This document shows, piece after piece, positions 22,431 through 35,125 of a stretch of DNA of 64,000 nucleotides. Numbering within the stretch: the first letter of the stretch is position 1; every line of letters starts with the position of its first letter. The position numbers were made by a program, and so were the translations under genes. Origin of the DNA: Acanthochlamys bracteata. Its lineage: Eukaryota; Streptophyta; Magnoliopsida; Pandanales; Velloziaceae. The stretch covers positions 1,054,001-1,118,000 of the forward strand of contig CM034131.1 of assembly GCA_019914995.1 (NCBI GenBank), given 5' to 3'. The notes under the pieces are model-generated. The model was not told the origin of the DNA, did not search any database, and worked only from the letters and a program-made list of their open reading frames with translations.

Positions 22431-25400
22431 ACTAGTCCCGAAACGAAACGTGAACAGGAGAATCGAAGTATTCTCTCCTACTCGGATTTCTCTTTCCCTC
22501 TCCCTCTCCCTCTCTCTCTTCGTCCCCGGCGACAGTTCTCCGGCGAGTAGCTTTCTCTTCCATAACCTATCCGCCGCAGCTACGACTAAGTAACTCTCTC
22601 TCTCTCTCTCTCTGGTTAGCGCTCTCTGTTTCTCCGTCTTCCTCGAAATGTGACGCGAGCAGTAACAACCATGTCAAAATGGAGATGATAATAGGCGTGG
22701 ACTTGTAACATTATTTTGGATCTGACTATGTATTTTGGTGTTGGCAACGTAATCATGTAAAAGTTCTGGTCGAGAGTCTGGTGTCTTCTTTGCTAATTTT
22801 GCTTTCCTAAGCTAGATAAATAGAACTCTTTTGGATATTCTAAATTATCATGAAGATATTATGGAGAATTAGGAAATGTTCTCAGCTCTAAATTTGAAAG
22901 AAATTGCAAGTTATCATGATCATGTTATGCTCGTTTTGATACAAGTTGGCTGATTATATTGCAAATGTTGAGACTAATATAAGTCACTAGTTAGTGGACT
23001 TTATTATGAGGATAATTGCTTGCTGTGTTTGAATGAAAGAAAGAGATGAAATGAGTGTTCTGACATTGTTGCCTGTAGTGATGAATGATGTGGTTCTTGG
23101 GATCTGGTTCAAATGTTGAAGTATGTCCAAAATCATGGAGTGGCTAAGTTTTTGAGCAAGTCTATTTATCATCACTGTAACTGTTCTCTTTGAAGAGAGG
23201 TGGGAGCTTGGTTCTTTCATGGTTTACAATAGTAAATTTCTATTAAATTCTTACTAGCTACTTTGTGTATTGTTAATTTCATCTATAACCACGTGCATTA
23301 TTATTTTTGCAGCATATCATGTCTAGTTTTGTTAAATATATTGCTCGCAAAAGACTGAGTCAGGTCTAATGAGAGATATTATCTGTAGTATTTTGCTTTC
23401 ATTTCCATGAATTCGCTGAATTATCTCATCTTAATTCTTGAGAATTACTTCTAGAAGTCACTTTACACAGTCTAGCATTTAAAATGTAGGAATGCGTTTT
23501 TTTAATTAGCTTTTTATAGACTCTGGTACATCACATGCATTGTTTACTTTAGCAGAAGCTCTCCCTATTGTATAGAGATGGAAGCATACATTCTCCATGA
23601 CTTGGCTGTGGTAGATTTTGGATGTTATTTGTGAAGAGCAATCTAATGGCAGACGATATCTAATGGTGGATATTCCCATGTCATACATTTTAATCTAAGG
23701 ACCTTCCATCTTAAAATGGCTAGTTTGTATTGCTTTGTGCTTAACTCCCTTTATGGTCACTATCAAAATCACGCCCTTGCGTTATTGTCAAGCTGAGAGC
23801 ATCTTTGTGCCTAAGTCCACCCTTTGTGCCCTAAACTGGTACCACTTGATCCACTTCCAACACTTCTACTAAGTCCCCGTTCATTCAAGCGTGCACCTTT
23901 TCATAGCCTTACACTGTAAAAAGACATGGATGAATAGAATTTTTCCCTTAGCTTGAACTTTCATAGTAAGAATGATATTGTTTGACAATAAGAAAGCAAG
24001 TGAATTTTGAATTAAGCTAGGATCAAATAGGAAGTTTACGAAAACATTAACGATGAGTTACTGGGAGTACTTGAAAAGGGCACAGGGCGTAATTTCATGC
24101 ACAGAAATCTCTATATTTTGTTTATATATTTTCATTAGTGGCATGCTTTATTTGGTTTCAATTTCTGTTAGCAATTCGTATTAAGTTTTTATATTCTGAG
24201 TGGTGATGCGTATAGTTACATCAGTTTGTCTTGTTATCAGGTTCCAGATCTGAACCAATCTCATTGGACCCTTTTACATGTAAGGCAGCAGATGGATCTG
24301 CTCAATTCTTTAGGTTCCTCTCTTATATGCTGCTTCGGTGCCCGGGACTGCAAAAAGCTCATTCTATTTTGTTTCCTTGTTCACATGGTGTGGTTATAGT
24401 GCCCAGTGTTTTTGTTACCAGGTCCTATCTCAACTGTGTTTTTGTTTTGTCATTCGAAAAGCTTCACACACGTAAGGAAGTGGCTTCTTTGTTGACGTTG
24501 TGTCTCAACTGTCTGGTTTTCATTGAATGCATAGCCTGCAGTGTAGTTACTTCCCGGTGATACTGATTTTGCTCCTTGTGCTCTGTATTAAACTTTTTGA
24601 TTGTTGCGCAGGATATTTATTGTTGTCTTTGTTTGTGTTCGTAATAGACTTATTTTCTGGTTCTTATGCTTAAGGATAAAGAGGTCATGAAAGGATCTTC
24701 CTTTTCCATTAATATAAAGTGCAGTTTGCTTATTGCTCATGAAAGGATGATGCAGTCTTAGTGCTGGGATTTTAGTTATGTAACGTATACAAGCTATCTT
24801 TAGTATAAACACCTTATAATGGTTGTCACTCATCATACTGATGTCTTCCTGCTAACTTCTGGAATCCATTTACAAGGAGTGATGTCGATGTTTACTTTAA
24901 ATGGATGGTTCTTGCATACATCTTTTTCTGAAACTAGTTAAACTTCTGCTATAGATTTATAGTTGCTTTATGTACCTGAAGCTGTCAAGAAGAATAAGCG
25001 TTTAAATTGATGACCTGCTGTCGTAGGTAAGCATGATTGTAGCAACTGGAATGACAAGTGATTTCTTGCTTGCAAGATTAGAGCTAGTGGTGGGCTTATC
25101 TATTAGAGATTGTACGTTTACATTTAACCTATGTCCGGTCGTCGTGTTTTATCAATAGCCCGATACTTTGTTGGCCTGGGAGTAAACAGGTTTTATCCGA
25201 CTTTAATAAGTAAACTGATTCAGATTCCACTTGAGCATTCTCTTTCACAGTCACTGTTTTAGATAGATAAGAACTTTGGTGGTATTCTCCTGTATCTGAG
25301 GTTTTTTTGAATTTGCAAACGGTGAAGAAGGGGTCTTGATTCCAGCGGAGGTGAATGAGATGAAACTGGAACTACTGTGATTCATACAGCTGCAATAATG

Positions 25401-27120
25401 CCTTCACCGGTTTTCTTATGGAGATTTAAAATCAGCCAGTATTCTGCTGCATCCTTTTGTTTTCTTTTTTTTCAAATAGATTTTAGAGCTTAGATAGTTT
25501 TCTGCACTTTTACTGAGCAACTAAAGATGGTACCCTTTTGAAGCTGACCTTACATTTCAGAACTCTATGAGATTGTTCTGACAAGCATGACTGTTTATCT
25601 CTATTTAAATTCACAGGGAGATTCCCTTGCAGCATAGCTGGTGGGTTTTATCATAGTTCTCTTTTTATGTCATTGTCCAATTATATATGTGACTTTTATG
25701 TGTATTTTTTCTGAATTGTGGTCTCTGTTACTTGATTATTATAACTTTTTGCTGTACAGGTCATAGCAATGGGGTATGTATATTAAAGTTTCATATTATG
25801 CTTTTGTTTTCCTTAAAAAATCACTTGATGTGTCTCAAGTTAGATTTTAGGTCGCCAGTAGTGAATAATGCCTGTATATAGTGTGGTATGAGTCAAATCT
25901 AACCACACCCCTTCAACAAATCAGGTTGATAGATGCAGTTTTACATGAGCTCCAGTTAGTAGCAATGGAGCATAGATACATTGGATTGAGGGGCATATCT
26001 TAGAAATCCACCAGCAACGACATGATAATTTACTCATTGGCAGCCACCTGGATGTAAGAGTAGATACCTTAGATATGAGGTGAAGATCAGTGGATCTGAG
26101 TTTTTCTTGAAGGAACTCTGGAGGTACGAAATTATATTTTGGTTTTTAGCTCCAAAGACAGAGTATGTTCTATATGTCTTGTTCTATGGATGTTTATGGG
26201 TATGTTCTCTATGATGAACTGACCTGTCTTGCAGTCTATTTATTGGTAGATATAAGGAGTGCTGCTTGTTGGATTGCCGGTGTACTTAGATGCGCATGAG
26301 CTTGTAAGTTGTCAGCAGCACATCTTCGCCACATTCTAACTGTTCTCACAATTTCAGCTTTGGAGTTCTTGTGTTGTTTCCAATGGATTTTGTTCAGGGT
26401 GGAAAATGAATGAAAGCAAGCATCCAGCTTCCTATGGAAGAAACACCAAGAGAGGAAGACAAACTACTAGGTTCCAAACATACTCTCTGAAAAAATTAGC
26501 AAACTAGTTGTTAGTCATAATGGTATTAGCATATATTCATTAATTTTTTAAACACCCGTTATTTCCCATGGCCATTTTTGTTACTATAGTCTGTATTTCA
26601 AATAAAACAGAAACTGCAGGTTCCTGCCATTGGTGTTATGCACTTATGAGTTGTATGTTACGATCAAACATCGATGGCTGGACTCAAAAATTTTAAACGT
26701 TTGAAGTGACGAAATCTGATGATCAGGTGAGGTTCGTCAAAACTTTCAATTTGTCGTTGTATAATAAGGTAACTTTGTGGCTTTTTTTAATTCTACTATG
26801 TATAGATGTTATCTGAATTTTCCCTAGGTTTTGTTAGAGGTTATTTCTTTTACCAACCACTTTTACTCATATATAAATAGCTTTGAAATTAGAAGCTGTG
26901 TTTTTAACCGTTTAGTTATTTCTAGTTTTATTATTATTATTTTCTTCATTCCAGTTCTTGGTAAAGTGTTTCACTTACATTTTTTATATATCAATTTTCT
27001 GGGTGTTTTTGTCAAGTTGGAGGAATCTTTTCTAAAGCTTAGCTTTGTCGAACATTTGATGGTCAATTCTATGACCATATTCAAGTTTTTTGCTTCAGGT
27101 TTTAATTCTACAGTCATAAC
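22431..27120 (+). other. Transcribed-looking locus without a clear protein
   Basis: It opens with a C/T-rich leader typical of plant 5' UTRs: CCCTCTCCCTCT repeats at 22496-22530 and (CT)n at 22592-22613, with GC-richer sequence between. Some 4.5 kb of U-rich, intron-like sequence follow, with several acceptor-like CAG and donor-like GT sites (for example TTATCAG before 24241, and GAG/GT near 26080 and 26124). Frames reach at most 109 residues (24231-24560) and 97 (26831-27124) and show no domain. Composition differs from the MITE zones and no family-1 copy is present. It may be a spliced non-coding RNA or a gene with many tiny exons. Confidence 0.3.
22496..22613 (+). repeat. CT-rich microsatellites
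   Basis: A CCCTCT-type repeat (22496-22530) and a pure (CT)n tract (22592-22613) occur in what looks like a 5' leader. Such tracts are frequent in plant 5' UTRs. Confidence 0.7.
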
Positions 27121-29400
27121 TTAAATGACAAATTATAGCATAAGGGTTTTATTTGTGTTTTGCTTTTGAGAGACTGTTCCTTTCGGCCGCAATGATGTTC
27201 AATAAAACAAATATTTATAAGTGCTTTCGAAATAAAAATTATTTTATTTTTTGAAAATAAATTTTATTTTTAATAAAAAATTATTATGTGAAATTTTTAT
27301 ATATTTTTTAAAATTTTAAATAAAAATTTAAAATATTTATAAGAAATATAAAATTGTAAATAAAAATTAAAAAATTAAATTTTTGAAAAGTTTAACCGAA
27401 CGTATCCAGAGACTGTTGGGTACTCAGCAAGGAATCGTGGTTTTCGTTGTGGATTGAACTTCACAGTTTTCCCAGACGGGGTTGATGCTTTATCCACTTC
27501 AACTTGGGAGTAAAATTTTTGTTTATGTACATTTTCTAATAAGTAACACATAGAGGTGTGATTTTTGAAAGTTTCATTACATTGTAAATAGAAAAAAGAA
27601 AAAATTCACAGCATATAAAGAGCGTATTTTAAATGCACTTAATTAAATTTTTTTAAAATAGAAATAAAAAATAAATTTTTTTAAAATAAATTAAAAATAC
27701 ATTTATTTTTTATATTTTAATTATTTTTTAAAATAAGATGAAAAGTAAAGTATAGTTGAAATATGTGAATTATTTGAAATTATAATTTTTATAAAAAACG
27801 TCAAATTTTAGATATTAGAAACACTACGACAGCTATTTTTAAAAAAACTAATATAAATATTTATGAATTATAAAAAGAAAACAAACAACCTATTTATTGA
27901 TTATATATCTGATGGAAAGAATCTTTTTAGAAAAAGATTATTATGTATGGGAGTCAATCAATCATATAACAACACTGTACACATAGACAATTGGACACTA
28001 GCTCTCTTCCTTCTGCAGTTATCCAACTGCCCAAAGCTGCACAAAATTTGTAAAGAAAAACAAGATAGTGTTTCCAAAAATTTTAAAATATTTACTTTCA
28101 CATAAAATGACAAATAAAACTTTGAATTAGGATATGTTTTTTTCATCAAAGAACTTTTTTTTTTATTTTTTAATATCTCATTTCTAAATATAAACTAATA
28201 CAAAAAAATAAAAACTCAATTTCAACTCATTTTTAATTACAAAAAAATAATTAAAATTTAAACTATTTAAATAATACTATTTCTAATAAGCGCTGCACCA
28301 GCTCCACTATTGCTCCATCTTTGCGCAATCTATGTAAAGCAATTTATTTTTTAAAAAATAAATATATAATTGAATCTAGAATCTTTTCACCGAGTCCCTT
28401 TGAAATAAATAACTGCTATTGTAAACTATGGAGTTTTAAATAGTATGTATTAAAAATAAAAATTCAAATATTACAATGTCACGAAAATTGGTCGTAAAAG
28501 AAGTAGAGAACTGACCGAGTCTAATTTCAGGAGATAACTCAAATTAATATTTGTAAGTATTTCACGAGATTTTTTTTCTATTTCAAAAGAAAAAAATTTA
28601 TATTTTATTACTTTTTGAATATTTTACTTTAAACTTATATATATATAAAATAATGTATTTGAAACAGGGACCTCTTGCCCTCCCTTTCTATGAACTCTGT
28701 TACGGTACGTTTTTTCAAAATCATTACTAAAATATTTTTTAAATATAAAATTATTTTATTTTAAAAAATGTTTATTATTTATTTTATAAATTAGTAAAAA
28801 AAATAACATTTCGAAAAGTCAATGTTAAAGACGGCCTATTCATCTATCATTCATCATTGTCTCGGCGTAGTAAAAAAAATTATTACCTGTACCTTTTCGT
28901 TTTATATTTTACTTTTTTAAAATAAAAATATTTTTAAAATAATTTTTAGAAATAAAAATAAATAATTAAAAATTTTAGGGTATACAAGTATACAACTTTT
29001 GTATAATTTTTAATCTTTTAAAAATAATTTTAGGATATAGACAATTCACAAATTTACGTTAGCAGTCCTGTTAAATTATTAATACCAAAATAAACTCCCT
29101 ACGTTTTAACTTAAATGACAAATTTATCCTCCAACTGTCTATTTTAGCTAAATAGTTGAGACCTACAGTCCATTTACCATATGACTAAATAAATTCGAAC
29201 TTTTACAAACTAATTTGAAGTAGACCATTCTGTAAATTATTTTCTTGTCCTGAACCGTAAACCATTCCTTGCCCGGTGTGGTTGTAACGTAATACAAATA
29301 GTAACAATACAGTGACCGTTTTTGTTTTGTTCTTTCATTACCGGTTATACCCGGTCACTCTTTTTGCTCGGCGCGGGTTCTCTGGCGTGGCTCTGCTTCA
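27121..29400. other. Intergenic, MITE-dense
   Basis: This contains a reverse family-1 copy (about 27215-27410), a family-2 remnant (about 27612-27800) and AT-rich fragments of the same families at 28130-28280, 28710-28830 and 28900-29040. An 80-residue frame at 27863-28105 has no domain and is not called. Confidence 0.5.
27215..27410 (-). mobile_element. Family-1 MITE, reverse orientation
   Basis: The left part AAGTGCTTTCGAAATAAAAATT and the right edge AACCGAACGT are the reversed family-1 terminal regions around an A/T body. No target duplication is visible. Confidence 0.45.
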
Positions 29401-29440
29401 GAGGACAACAAAAAGCTTCCTCTTTCTTTCTCTCTAAAAA

Positions 29441-29461
29441 ATGAAAAGCTTTAAACCCTAG
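29441..29461 (+). promoter_or_regulatory. Short uORF ending in a telo-box
   Basis: A six-codon frame (ATG AAA AGC TTT AAA CCC TAG) sits about 110 bases before the main ATG, in a C/T-rich probable leader. Its last bases form AAACCCTAG, the plant telo-box, usually found near transcription starts of growth-related genes. If transcription starts upstream, this is a minimal uORF; if it starts downstream, it is only a promoter motif. Confidence 0.35.
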
Positions 29462-29570
29462 TCTTTCCTCTCTCTCTTTCTATTTCTTTTTTCTTGGTTC
29501 ACTCTCTCTGATATTTCTCGACTAGAAGCTTTATTAAACGACTAGGTAGGGTTTCATTTCTGTTGCAGAG

Positions 29571-30317
29571 ATGAAGAATCTGTACCAGAAAAAGGGCCGG
29601 ATTCATCCATCGCCAGGAACAGTTTCAACCGCCGGAGATGTTCTCGCCGTTCTTCGAATCCTACCAGCGGCGATCCTCGCACTTACAGCCGTTCTTGCTG
29701 CGGACGACAAAGAAGTTCTCGCTTACTTGATCACTCGCTCACTCAATACCACAGCCGCAGCCGCCGGTGATCGCCGCAGCAAAACCACAGCGGCGACGCC
29801 GTCGTCGGTGTCTGCTGTTGGTGGCTGTGGTTCTCATCATCACCGCCCGATGTTTGATTGCGGCTGCTTTGATTGTTATACTAGTTTTTGGTCCCGGTGG
29901 GATAGCTCAGCTAATCGCGAAGTTATTCACCAGGCTATTGAAGCTTTTGAAGAGCATCTCGCAACTTTTGAAGAATCTAATCGCCGGGATCGCCGCCGCC
30001 GTGACCGCCGAGAGAAAAACAACAACTCCGGTAAGGAGAAGAAATCGGTTAAGAAGCACCAAGCTGCTGACTATGAAGAAATCGATTCTACTGCTACTGT
30101 TGGTCATGCTATTGGAGAAATTGATTATCCAGAGATTGTGGAGAAGGAAGACGAGGAAGCTGGCGAGATTGTCGAAGCGGTAGAGATGAACAAGACTGAG
30201 GAAGTACTGGAGAAGGAGGAGACGCCGCCGGGAATAGCCGGAGAGAAGCGGCGCTGGCCGGATGTGATTGGGATTCTGAACACCCGCCTGTGGAGCCTTT
30301 GGAGTCCGACCGTGTGA
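29571..30317 (+). CDS. Conserved plant protein of unknown function
   Basis: This is an intact single-exon frame of 248 residues with a C/T-rich leader before it. It matches a plant family known only as hypothetical. Landmarks are: MKNLYQKKGRIHPSP; a hydrophobic, Ala/Leu-rich segment at 22-44 that may be membrane-associated; a variable Ala/Ser linker; a cysteine-rich core at 93-110 (MFDCGCFDCYTSFWSRWD); NREVIHQAIEAFEEHLATFE at 116-135; an Arg/Lys-rich stretch at 139-170; an acidic Glu-rich region at 175-220; and a C-terminal WPDVIGILNTRLWSLWSP. The DCGCFDC cluster may hold a metal or be structural, but that is inference. No enzyme motif is visible. Confidence 0.85.
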   Translation: MKNLYQKKGRIHPSPGTVSTAGDVLAVLRILPAAILALTAVLAADDKEVLAYLITRSLNTTAAAAGDRRSKTTAATPSSVSAVGGCGSHHHRPMFDCGCFDCYTSFWSRWDSSANREVIHQAIEAFEEHLATFEESNRRDRRRRDRREKNNNSGKEKKSVKKHQAADYEEIDSTATVGHAIGEIDYPEIVEKEDEEAGEIVEAVEMNKTEEVLEKEETPPGIAGEKRRWPDVIGILNTRLWSLWSPTV

Positions 30318-32340
30318 TGGGTGGTGACTTTGGACTGGTGAGAGAGAAATGGAATGAAACAAAGGAATATGAAAATTTCCCATAATATTTCGCATAAAAT
30401 GGAAAAAGTTTGAGAAAATTGAGGCTTCGGTGGTTTCTTCTTCTTCCAAAAAAAAAAAAAATCACCTTGCTTTCTTTGAGTATTTAGCCTCCTGCCCTCT
30501 TGTTTGCTCTTTGAATTAGATAGTTCCTTTTTGGGGTAGTTAACTTTCCGGTGGTTTTTGGGTCTCGCCGGAGAATATAACGGTATCCATTAGCGTCGCT
30601 TGCTTAGGGATTAAGTAAAGAAAACCATCTAGAAATTTCTTTTTCGGATCTTTGTTTGTGAAATAGATGTAGAAATTGGGTTGGCGTTATCTTGTACATT
30701 AGACAGTATATGTAAGTTATTTTGTTTGCATCAGCATCATATTAGGTATACATTGCTTTGCTTTTTTCGGATAGATGGATAGACAGATGCTTGTTTCTTC
30801 AGCTAGTTGTGTTTGTTAATAACATTTGTGCCACTGATAGTGAGCTTAGTTCCTTGGTGATGCAGGTGGGGTTGTTTATGGATTGGTTGGTTAGAGGTTT
30901 GGAATAGTTGGTGTGATATTTGTTCTTGTTGGAGTGATTTCAAAGATGAGATACAAAAGGATTAGGTCCACTAGTCTTTTGGTAAGTGTTAAAATTAAGA
31001 CTTTCGAATCCTGAGTGGTGGAGTTGTGACAGTGATTTCAGGATTTATTTATAAGTTATAGCATTCAGGTTAGATGCCAAGGGTGGGAAGAGATGATTGT
31101 GGAAGTAGTTTAAAGGAAGAAGAATCCTTTATGCCGAGCAATTTAAGGTTTTTATTCCAGAAATTGCCTTTGATGCTAAGGCAAGTTTCTTTCTTTGCTA
31201 TCTTCTCCTTTTTGTTCCTGTCCCTGGAATCATTCTTCAACTGAAATGTAACTCTCGGTGGATAGCTCTGCTGAACCTTATAAGACCTGGTAAATTAAAA
31301 CAAAGTTCGATTTGTTTTAGTTTCATCCTGACTGATATTTGATGATTGGAGAGTTCGGTTTGGTATGTTGGCATCATCGTCAATGAACTGCTATATATAT
31401 GGATAGAGACATCATGGTTAGGTGGTAACATGGTATTTATATTTGGAGTTGCGAGAGAGAGGTCAATATGGGACGGCTCAAAAATCGTTGTTCACTTTGT
31501 TCAATTGTCTTTCCTGCTGGGTTCACTGGTCTATTGTCTATGCATGAGTTGATGGTGAGATTGTTGGGCTATTTAAGCAGTGATGTCAATTTTGATAGCC
31601 TGTGTTGAAATCTTAGGCAAACGGTAGTTGAATTTAGGAAGGACTGATTCCATTTGGGACTGTTTGATCTGTGCGTTTATTTTGGTTTTCCCATCCACCA
31701 GGGTTTCATTTTGGGTTGGTCATTGTCCAATTGAATTGATATATCATTGTTTTGAGCAAATTATTAGTAGTGAAATTTTTACCTGGCATTTGTTCGCCCC
31801 GTTTATTCTTGTGCTAGCAAGAAGAGAACTGGAAATGCTTAGAATGTGAGCTTTTGGTTGTCTCCTCTATGGTTACTGCCAAAAAAGAGTTGTATTTGTC
31901 ATTGGTGATAAGGTTTTTGTGGCCTTTTTTGATAGGGAAAAAACATTCTTTTTCCGATAACGACGGCCGTTTGTATGCATTCTTTGAAAATGGATTTGGG
32001 AGATTAATGTTAAAAATCTTCTGGGACGTGCGTGTCTGGTGAATTCCGAGATCCTCTATATATAAGATAAGTAAGTGCTTTATTAATTCGAAGTCGGTAC
32101 TTACGGTCAATTAATCAAACGTAACCACAGACGTCTATAAGCGGTGCCATGTGCTTTCATTATTCTTAGTCATTTTGGCATTTAATTAGTGTGGTATAAT
32201 CTTGGTGTAACTGTTGAGTCACTTTTGAGTTTGAGCTTTGGATTTTGATGTTTGGTTTTTTTTTTCTTTAAAATCTAAGAGGTGCAGCTTATAATTTCTT
32301 GATAAATTTACCGTGGTGGGGCTTTTTGGTATGTTTTCGA
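30318..32340. other. 3' flank of the unknown-function gene
   Basis: A poly-A tract lies at 30447-30460. Sequence to about 32000 has UTR- or intron-like composition with GT and AG sites but no convincing frame (longest 98 residues, no domain). It might include 3' UTR introns of the gene at 29571, or an unrecognised non-coding transcript. Confidence 0.35.
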
Positions 32341-32634
32341 GCGTGTTTCAAATATTCATAATTAAATTTTATAAAAATAAAAATTAAAAAATAAATTTTT
32401 TTGAAAAATAAAGTGAAAGTGAAGTTTAGTGTTTGTGTTTTAATAATTTTTAAAAGTGTATTGAAAATTGAAAGATATAATTGTATTAAAAAGTGTGTAA
32501 ATAAAAAAGTTAGAATTAGAGTTTTGTATATAAAAATAAAGTTTTAATTTTTTTGTATAATTAAAATATATGAACTGTTCAGGATTTAAAATTTGACGAA
32601 AGAAAGTAAAATTACGAATATTTAAAATACGTTC
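32341..32634 (+). mobile_element. Family-2 MITE
   Basis: It begins GCGTGTTTCAAATATTC and ends TTTAAAATACG. Internal landmarks TTTTTAAAAGTGTATT, ATATAATTGTATT and ATATGAACTGTTC recur in the same order in the copy at 37794-38088. About 294 bases, non-coding. Confidence 0.7.
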
Positions 32635-32730
32635 TTATATGTGATAGCCAGTAGTTCTGGGAACTGGTGAAAAATTTTCCTTGTTTAGACTGATAGTAAT
32701 GAAGTAGTTCAGCTTTTAATAAGGAGCAGG

Positions 32731-33278
32731 TAGGGGTAACAATATGAGTTCATAGGTCGGTTCGGATCGATCCATATAATAATCGGGTAAAAAATATTCA
32801 ATCATAACCCGACCCGTTTATTTATATGGATCAAAATTGTCAACCCTAACCCAACCTATTTATAACCGGATCAAAATCGAGTCGACCCATTTAATAATTA
32901 AATTATTAAATAAAAATTATAAATATTAATTTTTAATAATAATATATCAAAATTATTAATTATGATGTATTTAAAAAGGAAAATATTAATTTTGACAAAT
33001 TTATAAATTAAATAAAAATTAGTTAAAATTAAGATAAATTAAAAATATATATATACAAATTAAATTCAAATTTTTTACCTTTTTTTTTTAATTTTTAAGT
33101 AATATATACTATATAAATAGTTAAACGGGTTAAACGGATTATTTTCATGTCGACTCGAATCCGATCCGAACTCGTTTAAAAATTTCGTATTATTTTCGGA
33201 TCGATCCAAATTCGTCTAAGATTTGATCCAAATGCAACCTTTTCGGATTTTTTGGATCGGGTTTATTTTTGCCACGTC
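32731..33278. mobile_element. Non-autonomous hAT element with 8-bp target duplication
   Basis: The element starts TAGGGGTAACAA and ends TTTTTGCCACGTC. The complement of the right end, GACGTGGCAAAA, is a worn copy of the hAT-type TAGGGGTGGCAA terminus. It is flanked by a perfect 8-base duplication, GGAGCAGG, at 32723-32730 and 33279-33286. The subterminal arms are GC-richer with repeated GGATCGATCC and ACCCG motifs in both orientations, and the centre is nearly pure A/T. No transposase frame is present, so it must have moved with a transposase from elsewhere. Confidence 0.85.
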
Positions 33279-34219
33279 GGAGCAGGTGCTTGATGACTGC
33301 AGGAGACGAGGCTGCCAAAGAATTCTGTGACGTGAATTCCAGCCCAATTTTTCTTCAACTTGTTAAGTTGCTAGATGTACTCGTTGCTTTTGCTACCTCT
33401 TGTTCTGATTGCGTTTCAATTTTAGTAAATAAATACTCAAAATGAGACTGATTCATTTTGGAGCGGGAGAAGTTTAGTTGGACCATTCACGTTAATTAAC
33501 GTTGGTCGTTTTAAGTTTTAATGATTCTTTATGTATTTAATGCCTGTGTTTATCCACATTTGACCTTGGACACTTATCTATCCTACACGTGATTTGAAAA
33601 ACCATAAATTTGCCCAAAGCTGATTATTTTTTAAAAGCTTTCATGTGTTCTTCAGGAATTTAAAGTCTTTCTGGTGCTCTCTTATAACTCTTGAAGAGCT
33701 GAAATACTTTAAAAAATTTATAAAAAATTTATGATTGTATAAATATTTAAAAATTTTTAAAAGTTTTATGGAGAAGTTTTTAATAACAAAAATAAATGTT
33801 TGAAGTCGTTTTTTATCATTACTAAAAAGTTTATAAAAATAATTTTAATAAACAAATTATTAAAAATGACCCACTCAATTTATTTTGACTTGTTAGGACC
33901 GCGCCAAATAGGCATACGCCCGTCTCTTGCTCTCCTGTCTTAACACGAGCATTATTATAATGAAGAGTAGCTGATTTAGAGCTTACTTGGACAATCATTC
34001 GTCAGACGTTTGAAAATATTTTTAAAAATTTATTTAATATTTTAAAAAATAATTTATATAATAAATTAAATATATATAATTTTAATATAGTTTTAAAAAA
34101 ATATTAAATATAAATTTAATAAATAGTAATAAATACTGTCAAATATATTCTAGAGCGTTAAAATTGGGCCGTTACTGGGCTTCCACTAACCGTTTTTGTG
34201 CGGCTGTTTAATTTTTTCT

Positions 34220-34462
34220 GGACTGTTTGGTTCAACTTACTCAAAAAATAATTTTTTTATTTTTATTTATATTTTTAAATATATATTTATAAGTATTTAA
34301 AGATTTATTTAAAAATTTAAAAAATATACAAAAAATTTTACGGTAATAAAATATTTTTATTATATATTTTATTATTTTTTGAAATTAAAAAAACTTATTT
34401 TTAAAAAAATAAAAATACTTTTTATTTCAAAAAAATTTTATATCATAATTATTTCAAACACC
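34220..34462 (+). mobile_element. Family-1 MITE
   Basis: The left end GGACTGTTTGGTTCAAC and right end TTTCAAACACCC are imperfect inverted repeats. The A/T body has the family landmarks (ATATATTTATAAGTATTTAAAG, TTATTATATATTTTATTATT). Confidence 0.65.
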
Positions 34463-34905
34463 CAGTCAGTATTGCCGATGCTAATTTTAGTTCTTATCGT
34501 GACTGTGAAGTTTTCAAAAGTACCATATATTCACATAAAGAGCATATTTACTAACAATTTAAAAAGAATTTTCAAAAAATTCACTTTTAATTCATATTTA
34601 ACAAAGTATATAACAATTAAACTAAAATTTTCTGTCAAAATTGTACGTTCAAATTTTAAATATTAAAAACTAAAAAGTTTATGTATATACTTACTTTTAA
34701 TAACAAGTAATTACAAAATTAAATTTATTTCTGAATTTCACTTTAAATAATTTATTTTTAAAAAGTTCAGTTCTAGAGATTGAATTTAGAATAAAAAAGC
34801 ACTACCCAAAGTATTAGAAGAGATGTTCCAGTACATTAATCTATCAACCATTTACTTCTTTAAAACCCACAACCATATTTGGGGAAACAGTAATCATTAT
34901 CCCGT

Positions 34906-35125
34906 TTGCCTGAGCGTCTAGACGACGGTGTTTTTTAATTTTTAATTTTATATTTTTCAATACATATTTTATAAATATTTAAAATAATTTATTTAAAAAA
35001 TTTTAAATAATGAGATTTTTTATTATATATTTTTATTATTTATTAAAAAATAAAAAAAAATTCGTTTTTAAAAAAATAAAAATTTTATTTATTTTAAGAA
35101 ATTTTATTTCATAATAATTTCTACG
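34906..35125 (+). mobile_element. Family-1 MITE
   Basis: It has the family order, including AATACATATTTTATAAATATT, AATAATGAGATTTTTTATTA and a TTTTAAGAAATTTTATTTC right arm. The left end is disrupted and no target duplication is clear. Confidence 0.5.

Noticed and set aside
29897-29920. GGGATAGCTCAGC resembling a tRNA 5' half
   Set aside because: It lies inside the coding frame of the unknown-function gene and has no matching acceptor, anticodon or T-loop sequence after it.
29907-30449. 180-residue minus-strand frame opposite the unknown-function gene
   Set aside because: It is a shadow frame, rich in Ser/Leu from complementing a Glu/Lys-rich coding region.
34379-34666. 95-residue Lys/Ile/Phe-rich frame
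   Set aside because: It starts inside a family-1 MITE and reflects A/T composition only.
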